A stretch of 64,000 nt of DNA from Meghimatium bilineatum (lineage: Eukaryota; Mollusca; Gastropoda; Stylommatophora; Philomycidae), in the NCBI GenBank assembly GCA_034231615.1, contig CM067317.1:42596011-42660010 (forward strand), in the 5' to 3' direction. The notes beneath the pieces were generated by a model. That model was not told the origin of the DNA. It worked only from the letters and a program-made list of their open reading frames with translations, and did not search any database. Position numbers and translations under genes: made by a program. Positions within the stretch are counted from its first letter, which is position 1, and each line of letters begins with the position of its first letter. Positions 54,091 through 64,000 of this stretch are shown here, one piece after another.

Positions 54091-54356
54091 GACTGACCAC
54101 GACGTCGTTGGACAAGAGATATTCAGGAATGCGTGCACACATCGCTAGAGGAAGTGGGACAACTTGTCAAAGAACTCAAGGATTTCAGGAGATTCATAAG
54201 CAAGACTATGTTGTGGAAAGAATACGTATTACGAGATACATAGTAGTAGTCGCCAAGTAGTAGTATTAATAGCATTAGTAGTAGCGCCGCAGCAGATGTA
54301 GTCATTGTCGTGGTCGTATAAAAAATGCATCTGAATGACTTGTGTGATTAGTCCTA

Positions 54357-55135
54357 TCATTTTCATATGTCACTATACATATGTCACTATACTTGTGTCA
54401 CTATACATATGTCACTATACTTGTGTCACTATACATATGTCACTATACTTATGTCACTATACTTGTGTCACTATACTTGTGTCACTATACATGTGTCACT
54501 ATACATGTGTCACTATACTTGTGTCACTATACATATGTCACTATACTTATGTCACTATACTTATGTCACTATACTTATGTCACTATACTTATGTCACTAT
54601 ACTTGTGTCACTATACTTATGTCACTATACTTATGTCACTATACTTATGTCACTATACTTGTGTCACTATACTTATGTCACTATACATGTGTCACTATAC
54701 ATATGTCACTATACTTATGTCACTATACTTGTGTCACTATACTTACTTATGTCACTATACATATGTCACTATACTTACTTATGTCACTATACTTACTTAT
54801 GTCACTATACTTATGTCACTATACATATGTCACTATACTTATGTCACTATATTTATGTCACTATACATATGTCACTATACTTACTTATGTCACTATACAT
54901 ATGTCACTATACTTACTTATGTCACTATACATATGTCACTATACTTACTTATGTCACTATACATATGTCACTATACTTACTTATGTCACTATACTTGTGT
55001 CACTATACTTACTTATGTCACTATACATATGTCACTATACTTACTTATGTCACTATACTTACTTATGTCACTATACTTATGTCACTATACTTATGTCACT
55101 ATACTTATGTCACTATACTTATGTCACTATACTTA
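54357..55135. repeat. 14/18-bp array (ATGTCACTATACTT)
   Basis: The first half is a 14-bp unit with ACAT/ACTT/GTGT variants. From about 54740 an 18-bp variant with an extra TACT (ACTTACTTATGTCACTAT) alternates with the 14-mer in a semi-regular order. Open in three frames because the period avoids stops. Confidence 0.96.
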
Positions 55136-55439
55136 TACTGTGTGTGACAGTTTAGCAGGATATATTCATGTGTACTGATTTCACACATCGTCACACTATG
55201 TAAGCAATCGCAGTAGTAGTCCCAGCAACAGTAGTAATATTACTGGCAGTAGTGGTATACTCTGTTCATTATAAGGTTGAAGTGGGTGAAAACACACCCA
55301 TATATCACTCCGCGACAACAGGTAATTTTTATATAGCTGATGACATTTAAAAGCAATAACATGATTAATTATTGAGAACTTAGGTCATTGCAACGCTGTC
55401 TCCTTCAAAATATCACTGAGAGCTGATAACAAACGATCA
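55136..55439. other. no gene recognised
   Basis: GTAGTAGTCC and CAGTAG simple-sequence stretches only. Confidence 0.5.
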
Positions 55440-55590
55440 TCTGCATACAGAGCCAAGGGAAGGCTGAGAAAGAGATGGATCGATATCATTACGGCCACAC
55501 TTCACAAACTCTGACTCAGTACGACTCAGGCATCACATCTGGCCTTGAAAGGAAACTTACAGCTCCCACCCAAACACATAACGGCAAGTG
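55440..55590 (+). mobile_element. LINE-C tail fragment
   Basis: YRAKGRLRKRWIDIITATLH, KL, stop, LSTTQASHLALKGNLQLPPK and HITAS. Same tail as 52090-52330, including the TAACGGCAAGTG end. Confidence 0.75.
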
Positions 55591-56439
55591 TTGGTGCTAT
55601 CAACCAGCTTCCGATAAACAATAGACAAGGAGCTATAATGGTTGCCCCTTGGCCTCTTGGCGCCTGCGCAACGATATAACAGCGGGTATATTAATTCATC
55701 ATGCGATGGTAAAGATATAGTATATGAAAATGTATTTGAAAACATACATTACTGTTTCATTTAGTAATAATTGATTTAAATTAACAACAGTATTATTTTC
55801 TAATGACCTATATTATTGGGCACTTAACATTCGAGTTCTGCGCCCAACAGCTAATCATAAACGCTGACCTACTTTATTCTTAGAATGAAAAGAGTATAGT
55901 AGCAGCAACAATAGTAGTGTAGTATTAGTGACAGTATTGGTAGAAGCAGGGGTATGGGAACAAGTAGCAGCAGTAAAAAGGAAAGAAATGCGTTCGCCTA
56001 AAATTTAAGTAATCTTAGTAATGATACATCAAAAGAAAACAATTGTTCAGCTTATATAAGGTAAAAAGCAGGGAGAAATCCAGTTTTTTTTAAAAAGACA
56101 AAAACTAGTGTAATGCACAAATTAAAAAAATTCAGAGAAACTAACAACTAGAATGATTAGGAAACGGATGAAGCCAGATTGGATCATTGTAACGAATGAA
56201 GAGATATGGAATCGTGTATGCTGTATGAGACCATTAACGCGTGTTTACGGACAGTAACAAGTTAACAGAATTAGATTAGATAGTTAGCCGTCTTGGCAAA
56301 GAAGGTTATCTCTAAACGTTATCGTCCATGGGAAACCGGGGAATGGACTTCTAGTCTATGGTGCAAAGAAAAGGGTCACCGTCCTCGTTGCAGGTATGAA
56401 GTAAAATAAGACTAAAGAAAAGTTTAAGTATAGATTAAC
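55591..56439. other. no gene recognised
   Basis: AT-rich; AGTAGCAGCAG-type simple sequence at 55895-55975. No motif was found. Confidence 0.5.
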
Positions 56440-56527
56440 AAACTGTCATGTGTGAAAGTATAGGAAAATTGGAGGATAGACAACCTGCCATGTGTGAAAG
56501 TATAGGATAGTTGGAGGGTAGACATGT

Positions 56528-56842
56528 TTCCACGGATCAGAACAAGTTATAATTCTACGCCTCAGAACAGGACACAACCGACTCCGCAGTCACATGTATA
56601 CAAAGTTCAAGATTGGCAACACGGCCGTGTGTACATGTGGACATGCAGCACAGAGTGCCAAACATTTACTTCAAGAGTGTTCAGAGCATGAAACGCTGAG
56701 GCATACATATTGGCCAGAGGAAACAACACTGGAATCAAAGCTCTATGGGACACTGTATGAACTACAAAAGACAGTGAGTTTTATTAAGGAGACAGACTTA
56801 CAGATATAGACATGTTTCAAGTGAACGAAAGAAGAAGAAGAA
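56528..56842 (+). mobile_element. 5'-truncated LINE tail with 15-bp TSD and (GAA)n tail
   Basis: The frame RLRTGHNRLRSHMYTKFKIG, NTAVCTCGHAAQSAKHLLQE, CSEHETLRHTYWPEETTLES and KLYGTLYELQKTVSFIKETD-LQI ends in a stop. The tail is GTTTCAAGTGAACGAAAGAA-GAAGAAGAA. GGAGGGTAGACATGT flanks it at 56513-56527 and 56843-56857. CxCG...HLLQxC...LR..W is the usual C-terminal segment of RNase H-type LINEs. The frame is intact and the TSD exact, so it is a young insertion. Confidence 0.95.
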
Positions 56843-56857
56843 GGAGGGTAGACATGT

Positions 56858-57265
56858 CGTTATCCAACGACATGGACAACGACAGCACAAGACAAACGTA
56901 AACTTATAACAGCTGCCATGCTTACAAATGACATGCTCACTCAGAATCCTAGGAATATCGCTAAGAGACAGAGTGAGAAATGAGGATATCCGACAAAAAA
57001 TCGGCACCACCCCAATCTTAGAATACACCAAGAGACGACAGATGAAATGGTTTGCATACATAGCAGACTACCATCAGACAGCATACCACAGAAAGCTATG
57101 CTACACAGATACAGCGAAGGCAGACCTAGAGCCTGACCACGAAAACGATGGACCACTGAAATAAAAGAGGCGACACATTCCACAATATATTCAGCGCAAG
57201 AGGGTCATCTCCAGAAAACTCTTCTACTGCTGACGCCGAAAGGCAACAAAGAGTTTCAGCGAATA
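56858..57265 (+). mobile_element. LINE C-terminal fragment
   Basis: Frames: TCSLRILGISLRDRVRNEDI, RQKIGTTPILEYTKRRQMKW, FAYIADYHQTAYH, then shifted GRPRA-PRKRWTTEIKEATH. Ends TTTCAGCGAATACATAAATA. Homologous to 48575-48995. Confidence 0.85.
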
Positions 57266-58049
57266 CATAAATAGGAGGATATATTGACAACCTGTCATAT
57301 TTGACAGTATAGGAAAGTTGGAGGATACATTGACAACCTGTCATATTTGACAGTATAGGAAAGTTGGAGGATATATTGACAACCTGTCATATTTGACAGT
57401 ATAGGAAAGTTGGATGATATATTGACAACCTGTCATATTTGACAGTATAGGAAAGTTGGAGGATATATTGACAACCTGTCATATTTGACAGTATAGGAAA
57501 GTTGGAGGATATATTGACAACCTGTCATATTTGACAGTATAGGAAAGTTGGAGGATATATTGACAACCTGTCATATTTGACAGTATAGGAAAGTTGGAGG
57601 ATACATTGACAACCTGTCATATTTGACAGTATAGGAAAGTTGGAGGATACATTGACAACCTGTGATATTTGACAGTATAGGAAAGTTGGAGGATACATTG
57701 ACAACCTGTCATATTTGACAGTATAGGAAAGTTGGAGGATACATTGACAACCTGTGATATTTGACAGTATAGGAAAGTTGGAGGATAGATAACCTGTCGT
57801 GTGTGAAAGAACCACGAACAAATCATTAGCGAGTCGTTAAGAAAGCATTATTTTCCATTAGCCAGTAGGTCTTGTAATGTTGATGATCATGGTCTGTAAA
57901 ATCTTTGAAATGTACTTGTATGTTACTGGTGTCAGAACAGGGACTAAACAGTAGTAAAACATATCCGCTATACAGGTTATGCGATGCTTTAAGTAGATTT
58001 TTGGGATGAGATTGGTTGGTCTTATTCTAAATAGTCAAAGTCTTCCAGA

Positions 58050-58175
58050 AATCATGCCGAAGTCGGATGTGACCGAATGACTCAAAACCAAACTGTAAAC
58101 CATGGCAATGAATTCTCCCCCTTCGAAATAAATCCTACTAAACTAAAGGAATTTGAGAACACCAAGAAGAAGAAC
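58050..58175 (+). mobile_element. SINE-2b copy, decayed
   Basis: CATGCCGAAGTCGGATGTGA, CCAAACTGTAAACCATGGCA and AAAGGAATTTGAGAACACCA-AGAAGAAGA. Tail and 3' block are recognisable, the middle is lost. Confidence 0.6.
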
Positions 58176-60582
58176 CGTAATGTAGAAAATTTAAACTGGC
58201 TAGAACTCCATTGTGATTGTTTCATCTGCAGAACAAGAAAATGTATGTACAAGAACTGTCAAGTAACTCACAGCAACGTTTATGTTTACACACGGCCCAC
58301 TAAAGATAGACGTCTTCCACCTAGTCACTCCTGTAGTTTGAACGTGTGTCCATTTCGAAGGTCATCAATGTTTTTACATCCAACCCTTGGATCGTCGTCG
58401 CAAAGCTTCGTGCATATCAGTTTGTGTAAAAAGCCATGTATACTTTTAGAACAAATACACTCCTAATATATTTTTTGTGTATGTGGAAGGGGGTGAGCCT
58501 GGGTCACAGCGAACTGTAGAGAATGCAATGAAATTAAGCGAAAACCTCCGCTCAGCAGATGCCCTTTTGACCTATCAACAGAAACAAGCTGGAACACTAC
58601 TGGGTACCGGTTATGCAAATGTGGTCTCTTTTATAACGAAATAAATACGGACATTATTTAACGAAACGAAATATTGATAACAACGCATCTCACAGAAGTA
58701 AAGACTACTTGCGGATCCATTGATCTGCCCACTATACACTGAGAGCCACCATCCGTTCCCCAGGGTCATCCAAAGCGAAGGAGGGGCTCTGAGTGTGTAG
58801 CGTGCAGTTCGAAGCATACCTAGCGACATTTTAATCCGAGGTCAGCTAGGTCAAGAAACCTGAATGTAATTACGCGTAATTTTTAAAAAGTTAGACTTAA
58901 TACGTGATTGTGACAGGATTGGGGGGGGGGGTGTATTTAGAAGGACGAATAGCAGTGGGATATTGCACAAGCTGGCAACCCATAGATTTCGTTCTCAGAA
59001 GAAATTGATTTTCTTTCTCACTTGTATGCTATTCGACTTCTGTTTCGCCGTATCTTACACTTGTATTTACTATCGGAAAACACTATTAACCTAATCATCA
59101 CATTTAGAATTCTAGACGTTTTCTCGATGTTTCAGTACATTCTATTAAACTTTTGTAATTCGACAGCATGTCATATATACACTGCCCGACTGTCTACCTC
59201 CACAGCCGCCAGCCGAATCCCGACTGAGTCCAATCTTTCCATTAACTGAATATGGTCCCCCATTTTTACTAGTTCCTAATCTAATGCACGTGATTGCATT
59301 AAATTCCATACTTCGCACTCTAGACAATTAAATTTACAATATTTGTATTTCCATAGTTTCACACGTGGCACACACAAGAGTAAATGAATAAATAGTAATA
59401 AATACCATTGGCCATTTTTAAAATACCTCAAAATGTATAATCGCTTAAGTAGGTGTCAGCCAGTTTCTTCCGTCCTTAATAACAAGTTGACACAAGTAAC
59501 TTAACGCAATGAAATATCTTTCTATGGTCGATTATTTTCATTCATCCATTGGTCAATAATGGTATAGCGCTTTATGGCGATCTAGATAAATATTTACCAC
59601 ATCATGGTCGACTGCCGTCATTGACTAGATAGCGATGAACCCCTAGTAGTATAGACAGGTAAATAGCCTTGCTTCTGTCATAACACCGACATTCCCAGCA
59701 ATAGCTACCTGCGCTACTTCTGTAGGTGCTAAGTGCCTGCCATTTTCAATAACAACATGCAAACACCGTATTTCTTAACCCACGAGTGAAAGGTTAAAGG
59801 AAAGACTGTCTGTTATACAACTGATCACCAAACACGGCTGGTCTTTCGACCAGCCCCCCCCCCCCTCTGTTACAGTGATGAGTCCAAATTTCTTAACATA
59901 AACCCACTACCGTATTTGCGCATGACTTCTAAAGACTACTCACGTATCGCCAATTTATGAATAGAATGAAGTGACGCGCAATAGGGTTGTCCTGTGACGT
60001 GCTGTCGCTCGGACAAGAACAGAAATTTAAATGAGCAGAAATTTACAAGTGTGTGGTCTCGCCTTCTTTATTGTTCGTCATGGTCTGGGTCGATATGAAA
60101 CTGGAGTCGGCTATAAAGTATTTTTCTGACCACTTCAATAAAAGAATTTGCTACACTACAGTTCAAACGCGCAGAAAGTGGCATTCTTTCGACATTTTTC
60201 GTAGGGGTCAGTCGGTGGCCTTACGGTCTGCCACTAAATAATATATAAAACATGATCACGTCGGTATTTCTATACCTCCCCTAATATGTATAGTTCATGT
60301 GTTCACACATTTACACACTGAACGGACTCAGCCAATCCGCCTTCTCTGATAGTCCTGTGCGCACATCCACAGATATTAAGATTATAAAACGGGAAAATAC
60401 GGTGTAACAGAAAGGATCGGGTGTTACCAAAAATAGCCAGGATCATCTCGTAGATACGTAGTTCGTATCATGCACATCTAGATATGCAAAAGGATGTGTA
60501 ACGGGTTTATAAGACGTCACCAAAAAGAGCCTAATTTTCATGTACAGTATGTATCACGTTCTTCTCTAGAAACATTATACCT
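58176..60582. other. no gene recognised (2.4 kb)
   Basis: The longest featureless stretch. G and C runs at 58920-58930 and 59861-59872. The plus frame from 58077 (129 codons) begins in the SINE and has no recognised domain. No tandem array is present here. Confidence 0.5.
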
Positions 60583-60771
60583 GCAGATCTCACACAGTCA
60601 CTCCGCATGACTGATGGTTGCTGATCTCACACAGTCACTCCGCATGACTGATGGTTGCTGATCTCACACAGTCACTCCGCATGACTGATGGTTGCAGATC
60701 TCACACAGTCACTCCGCATGACTGATGGTTGCTGATCTCACACAGTCACTCCGCATGACTGATGGTTGCTG
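60583..60771. repeat. 37-bp tandem repeat, 5 units
   Basis: Units GATCTCACACAGTCACTCCG + CATGACTGATGGTTGCT, period 37, nearly identical. Followed by CCAGCGGTTCATGGGATCAT-GCCCTTTGAC, a short dispersed block also at 25462-25492. Confidence 0.93.
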
Positions 60772-61479
60772 ATCCAGCGGTTCATGGGATCATGCCCTTT
60801 GACCCTCATGACTGATATGTTGGATCATTTATTACTTTGAATATATTGTGTGTAACCAGCCAAATAAAAAGCACCTGGATCGTGACCGTCCTTAGAAAAT
60901 CCCGTGTTCAGCGTTACTACCTTAGGCCACATCCACTTTTGTTGTGGTTTTCATTATTTATTTATATTTTGCAATTTATACTTTCGTTAACCAATGAAAA
61001 GCACAATAGTCGGAGTGGCCTAAAGTCGTGACGCTGCACATATGCGTATCTATAATGGTAACGATATAGATTATTCGTGGCGAATCTAGGATCATTCTAG
61101 ATAACTGACGCATTTTGTCTTTTTCTGCATTTTTCAGTGGATTGTGACACAAAGTACTTGTAAAGCGGGCTACTCACTATGCAGGCATTCTAGCTGAATT
61201 AACTTGTACCCACGTTCGTTACGTTTTTAATTATTGTTGGACTTGTTAATTGGTCGCTATTTGTATACTTGGAGTCGCATGCTGACAATATCCAAGATCA
61301 ACCATTAGATTGCACGCAAATCGGAAAATATTTCATTTTTAGTTTATAGTTTTCAGGTCTCCTATACCATCGATGGTCGCCTGTAATGTGATGGATGAAT
61401 AGTCGTGTCAGGCCAGATAAATGACCCAAGATTCATATGACTGTACTGATGACTGATTGGGTGAAGATATATGACTGTA

Positions 61480-61759
61480 AGTAAAGTAAAAGTAAAGTAA
61501 ACCATAGCATTTATTAATGCCGTAGGGGTGTGAGATGTTAGCGATCTCACATTTCACAGGCTCTGCAAATGAGGGCGGTAGCCATCTCCTCTCTCTCGCA
61601 GTCTTTACTTCCCGGATTAATCCGGTACCCATTTAAGGCTGAGTCGACCTGGGAGCCGTTGCGATCTGAAAACATTTCCGCCTCAACTGGGGAATGAACC
61701 CAGGACCACTCATATGCGAAGCTAGTGCGCTAACCACTGCGCTAACGCGGCTCCCATTG
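61480..61759 (-). mobile_element. SINE-1, full length, with 12-bp TSD
   Basis: Same structure as 50224-50502, including the CGGATTAATCCGG block. TATATGACTGTA flanks it at 61468-61479 and 61760-61771. The target lies within a pre-existing direct duplication of about 35 bp (ATGACTGTACTGATGA ... TGATTGGGTGAAG on both sides). Confidence 0.96.
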
Positions 61760-61865
61760 TATATGACTGTACTGATGAATGATTGGGTGAAGTCATAATG
61801 ATAATGTAGTAGTTCCTGTAGCTGTGAGCAGGTTATCTTCGCAGTCCATAGACTTTCTTGGTTAA

Positions 61866-61960
61866 GTAAAATATACCTCTTATGATGAGGTGCGCTCATT
61901 TCAGCCGTGGGCGTTAGTCCAATTTCGTTATATACGAGCTTTACAACCATTAAAAATAGC
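61866..61960 (+). repeat. R4 dispersed repeat copy
   Basis: AGTAAAATATACCTCTTATG, ATGAGGTGCGCTCATTTCAG and GCGTTAGTCCAATTTCGTTA-TATA. Best R4 copy in the window. Confidence 0.6.
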
Positions 61961-62174
61961 GCAGGTCGCGGTTCTGATAATCCAGCCACCACAACCTCCA
62001 GAACAGTTAGTCACCCGTAGTCTAGTCTTAGAAATTGTGTATCTAGTCTATAGCAATTGTCTATTTAATCTAACGAAATTGTAGTCCACGAAAATATAAT
62101 TTGCAAGGAAAATCTGGCAAGTGAATGACTTGAGATATCTTTAATTTGACTTCAATTTTCATACCAATAAATCA

Positions 62175-62990
62175 ATTCATACATCAACTCTTCCATATAG
62201 AGTTATAATTCCATCACATCTGTTAAATAAAGTTATAATTTCTACATCACATCTTTCATATAGTTATAACTCCTACATCACATCTTTCAATATAAAGTTA
62301 TAACTCCTACATCACATCTTTCATATAAAATTATAACTCCTACATCACATCTTTCATATAAAGTTATAACTCCTACATTACATCTTTCATATAAAGTTAT
62401 AACTCCTACATCACATCTTTCATATAAAGTTATAACTCCTACATCACATCTTTCATATAAAGTTATAATTTCTACATCACATTTTTCATATAAAGTTATA
62501 ATTTCTACATCACATCTTTCATATAGTTATAACTCCTACATCACATCTTTCATATAAAGTTATAACTCCTACATCACATCTTTCATATAAAGTTATAACT
62601 CCTACATCACATCTTTCATATAAAATTATATTTTCTACATCACATCTTTCATATAAAGTTATAATTTCTACATCACATCTTTCATATAAAGTTATACCTC
62701 CTACATCACATCTTTCATATAAAGTTATAACACCTACATCACATCTTTCATATAAAGTTATAACACCTACATCACATTTTTCATGCCAAGTTATAATTTC
62801 TACATCAACTCTTCCAAATAGAGTTCTAATTCCTACGTCAAATATTCCATATACAGTTCTAATTTATACATACACTATTCCCTGTAAAGTTACATTCCTG
62901 CATCAAATATTCAATATAAAGCTATATTATTACAGCAAACACCCCAATAAGGTTCTAATCCCTACATCAGTTATTCCAGTTATAATTCCC
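62175..62990. repeat. 33-bp minisatellite with decaying right edge
   Basis: About 20 units of TATAAAGTTATAACTCCTAC + ATCACATCTTTCA, then about five diverged units to 62990 (CATCAACTCTTCCAAATAGA). Confidence 0.95.
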
Positions 62991-63064
62991 ACATGAACTA
63001 TTCCAAAAATTACAAAATCATATATAAAATCTTCAATAAGTTCGGATGTAAATATGATCTCTTC

Positions 63065-63215
63065 TCCGCCGAAATTGATGTGTCGGGCCATTGGCGCAAA
63101 TAACTGCTGCAGAACACAGTTCCATTCTCTGGACTACATCCTGCTGGAAATCTAATAGGGCCATGGTCCTGCTACAAGAGATCCAGTGGGAGTTTGAGAA
63201 TGTACACTGAAGAAG
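63065..63215 (+). mobile_element. SINE-2a inside the satellite, with TSD
   Basis: GCCGAAATTGATGTGTCGGG, CCATTGGCGCAAATAACTGC, CTCTGGACTACATCCTGCTG, CATGGTCCTGCTACAAGAGA and GGGAGTTTGAGAATGTACAC, with a TGAAGAAG tail. ATATGATCTCTTC (63052-63064) and ATATGAACTCTTC (63216-63228) flank it, one mismatch in 13. Confidence 0.92.
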
Positions 63216-63241
63216 ATATGAACTCTTCAATATAAAGTTCT

Positions 63242-63530
63242 AATTCCTACATGGACTCGTCCATATGTATATAGTTAAACTAGAATTCTTACATGGACTC
63301 GTCCATATCTATATAGTTAAACTAGAATTCTTACATGGACTCGTCCATATGTATATAGTTAAACTAGAATTCTTACATGGACTCGTCCATATGTATATAG
63401 TTAAACTAGAATTCTTACATGGACTCGTCCATATGTATATAGTTAAACTAGAATTCTTACATGGACTCGTCCATATGTATATAGTTAAACTCAAATCCCG
63501 ATATGGACTTTCATATAATTGAGCTAGAAT
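63242..63530. repeat. 42-bp minisatellite, 6-7 units
   Basis: Units GTTAAACTAGAATTCTTACA + TGGACTCGTCCATATGTATA + TA, period 42, almost identical in the centre. Confidence 0.95.
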
Positions 63531-63569
63531 TCCTACACCAATTGTCTCATATGTAAGCTCAAATGTATT

Positions 63570-63890
63570 TTCAACATCGACTGTCACGTATGTATGTAAA
63601 GCAATGTTCCCTACATCGACTGCGATATATGTATGTAAAGATATATTCCTTACATCGACTGGTATATATGTATATTAAACTATATTCTCTACATTGACCG
63701 GCATACATGTACGTAAAGATATATTCCTTACATCGACCGTCATATATGTATGTAAAGATATATTCCTTACATCGACCGTCATACATGTATGTAAAGATAT
63801 ATTCCTTACATCGACCGTCATATATGTATATTAAACTATATTCTCTACATTGACCGGCATACATGTATATAAATGTATTCCTTACCAGTT
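63570..63890. repeat. 39-bp minisatellite, about 8 units
   Basis: Units CATCGACCGTCATATATGTA + TGTAAAGATATATTCCTTA, period 39. Two interspersed variants (TTAAACTATATTCTCTACAT and GTAAAGATATATTCC) recur alternately. Confidence 0.93.
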
Positions 63891-64000
63891 ATTATTTACC
63901 CAGTTCACCCACTTTTTTGTGTAATCCAATTACATATTCTTTCAAAATATACCCATAGGCCACTTATCTACACATTTCCAAAACTTATCACCTCTACTTG

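Larger units (their letters stand above)
56440..57810. repeat. 46-bp minisatellite split by LINE insertions
   Basis: Units of GGAGGATATATTGACAACCT + GTCATATTTGACAGTATAGG + AAAGTT occur twice (diverged) at 56440-56527 and about eleven times at 57275-57810, period 46. Two LINE fragments occupy 56528-56842 and 56858-57265. Confidence 0.92.

Noticed and set aside
54335-55178. Three overlapping frames of about 265 codons (CHYTYVTI-type repeats)
   Set aside because: All three plus frames are open because the 14/18-bp repeat has no stops. Composition is repeat-driven.

Overview
This is a window of animal nuclear DNA: AT-rich, almost gene-empty and saturated with retrotransposon fossils and tandem arrays. 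The best guess for the host is a lophotrochozoan invertebrate, possibly a mollusc. The evidence is a protostome-type moody/Tre1-like receptor, Penelope-like elements with hammerhead-like motifs, RTE-type and RNase H-bearing LINEs, and a SINE head (GTAAGAGGCGACTAA) that I recall from gastropod repeats. The species is not decided by the sequence. I see no rRNA, CRISPR, bacterial operon or functional tRNA gene.

Only one convincing host gene is present: a two-exon class A GPCR on the minus strand. Exon 1 is 11590-12014, a 6.7 kb intron follows, and exon 2 is 4214-4862. Joining the exons gives 357 residues with seven membrane segments. The intron splits the arginine codon of the DRY-equivalent motif in phase 2. 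The intron holds an RTE LINE (7440-8745), other LINE ends, a 23-bp array and a 34-bp array grown from a SINE.

The rest (about 12.3-64 kb) is intergenic or intronic sequence of unknown genes. I name the repeat families locally. RTE-LINE: ends in (GAT)n. RNaseH-LINE: an I/R1/Jockey-like group. LINE-C: C-terminal 'RKRW-D/E-NI' type. PLE: Penelope-like, with LTR-like modules carrying a hammerhead-like core. SINE-1: tRNA-derived, about 280 bp. SINE-2a and SINE-2b: (GAA)n-tailed, about 150 and 285 bp. SINE-3: tRNA-derived, ending GGATATGCTAC. R4, R5 and R6: dispersed repeats without coding capacity. Several insertions have clear target-site duplications (TSDs), so the order of nesting can be read.

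More than twenty tandem arrays are present. The most striking are a 29-bp satellite with an exact 464-bp (16-mer) higher-order period (19656-21424) and a 24-bp unit repeated 33 times with no visible difference (37421-38212). At least six arrays begin inside a LINE or SINE, which suggests that dying retroelements repeatedly seed local satellites here. No new enzymatic or defence system is evident. The most novel content is this transposon-to-satellite conversion, the hammerhead-like PLE modules, and the SINE-2 family with its conserved head hairpin and a tail resembling that of a LINE.
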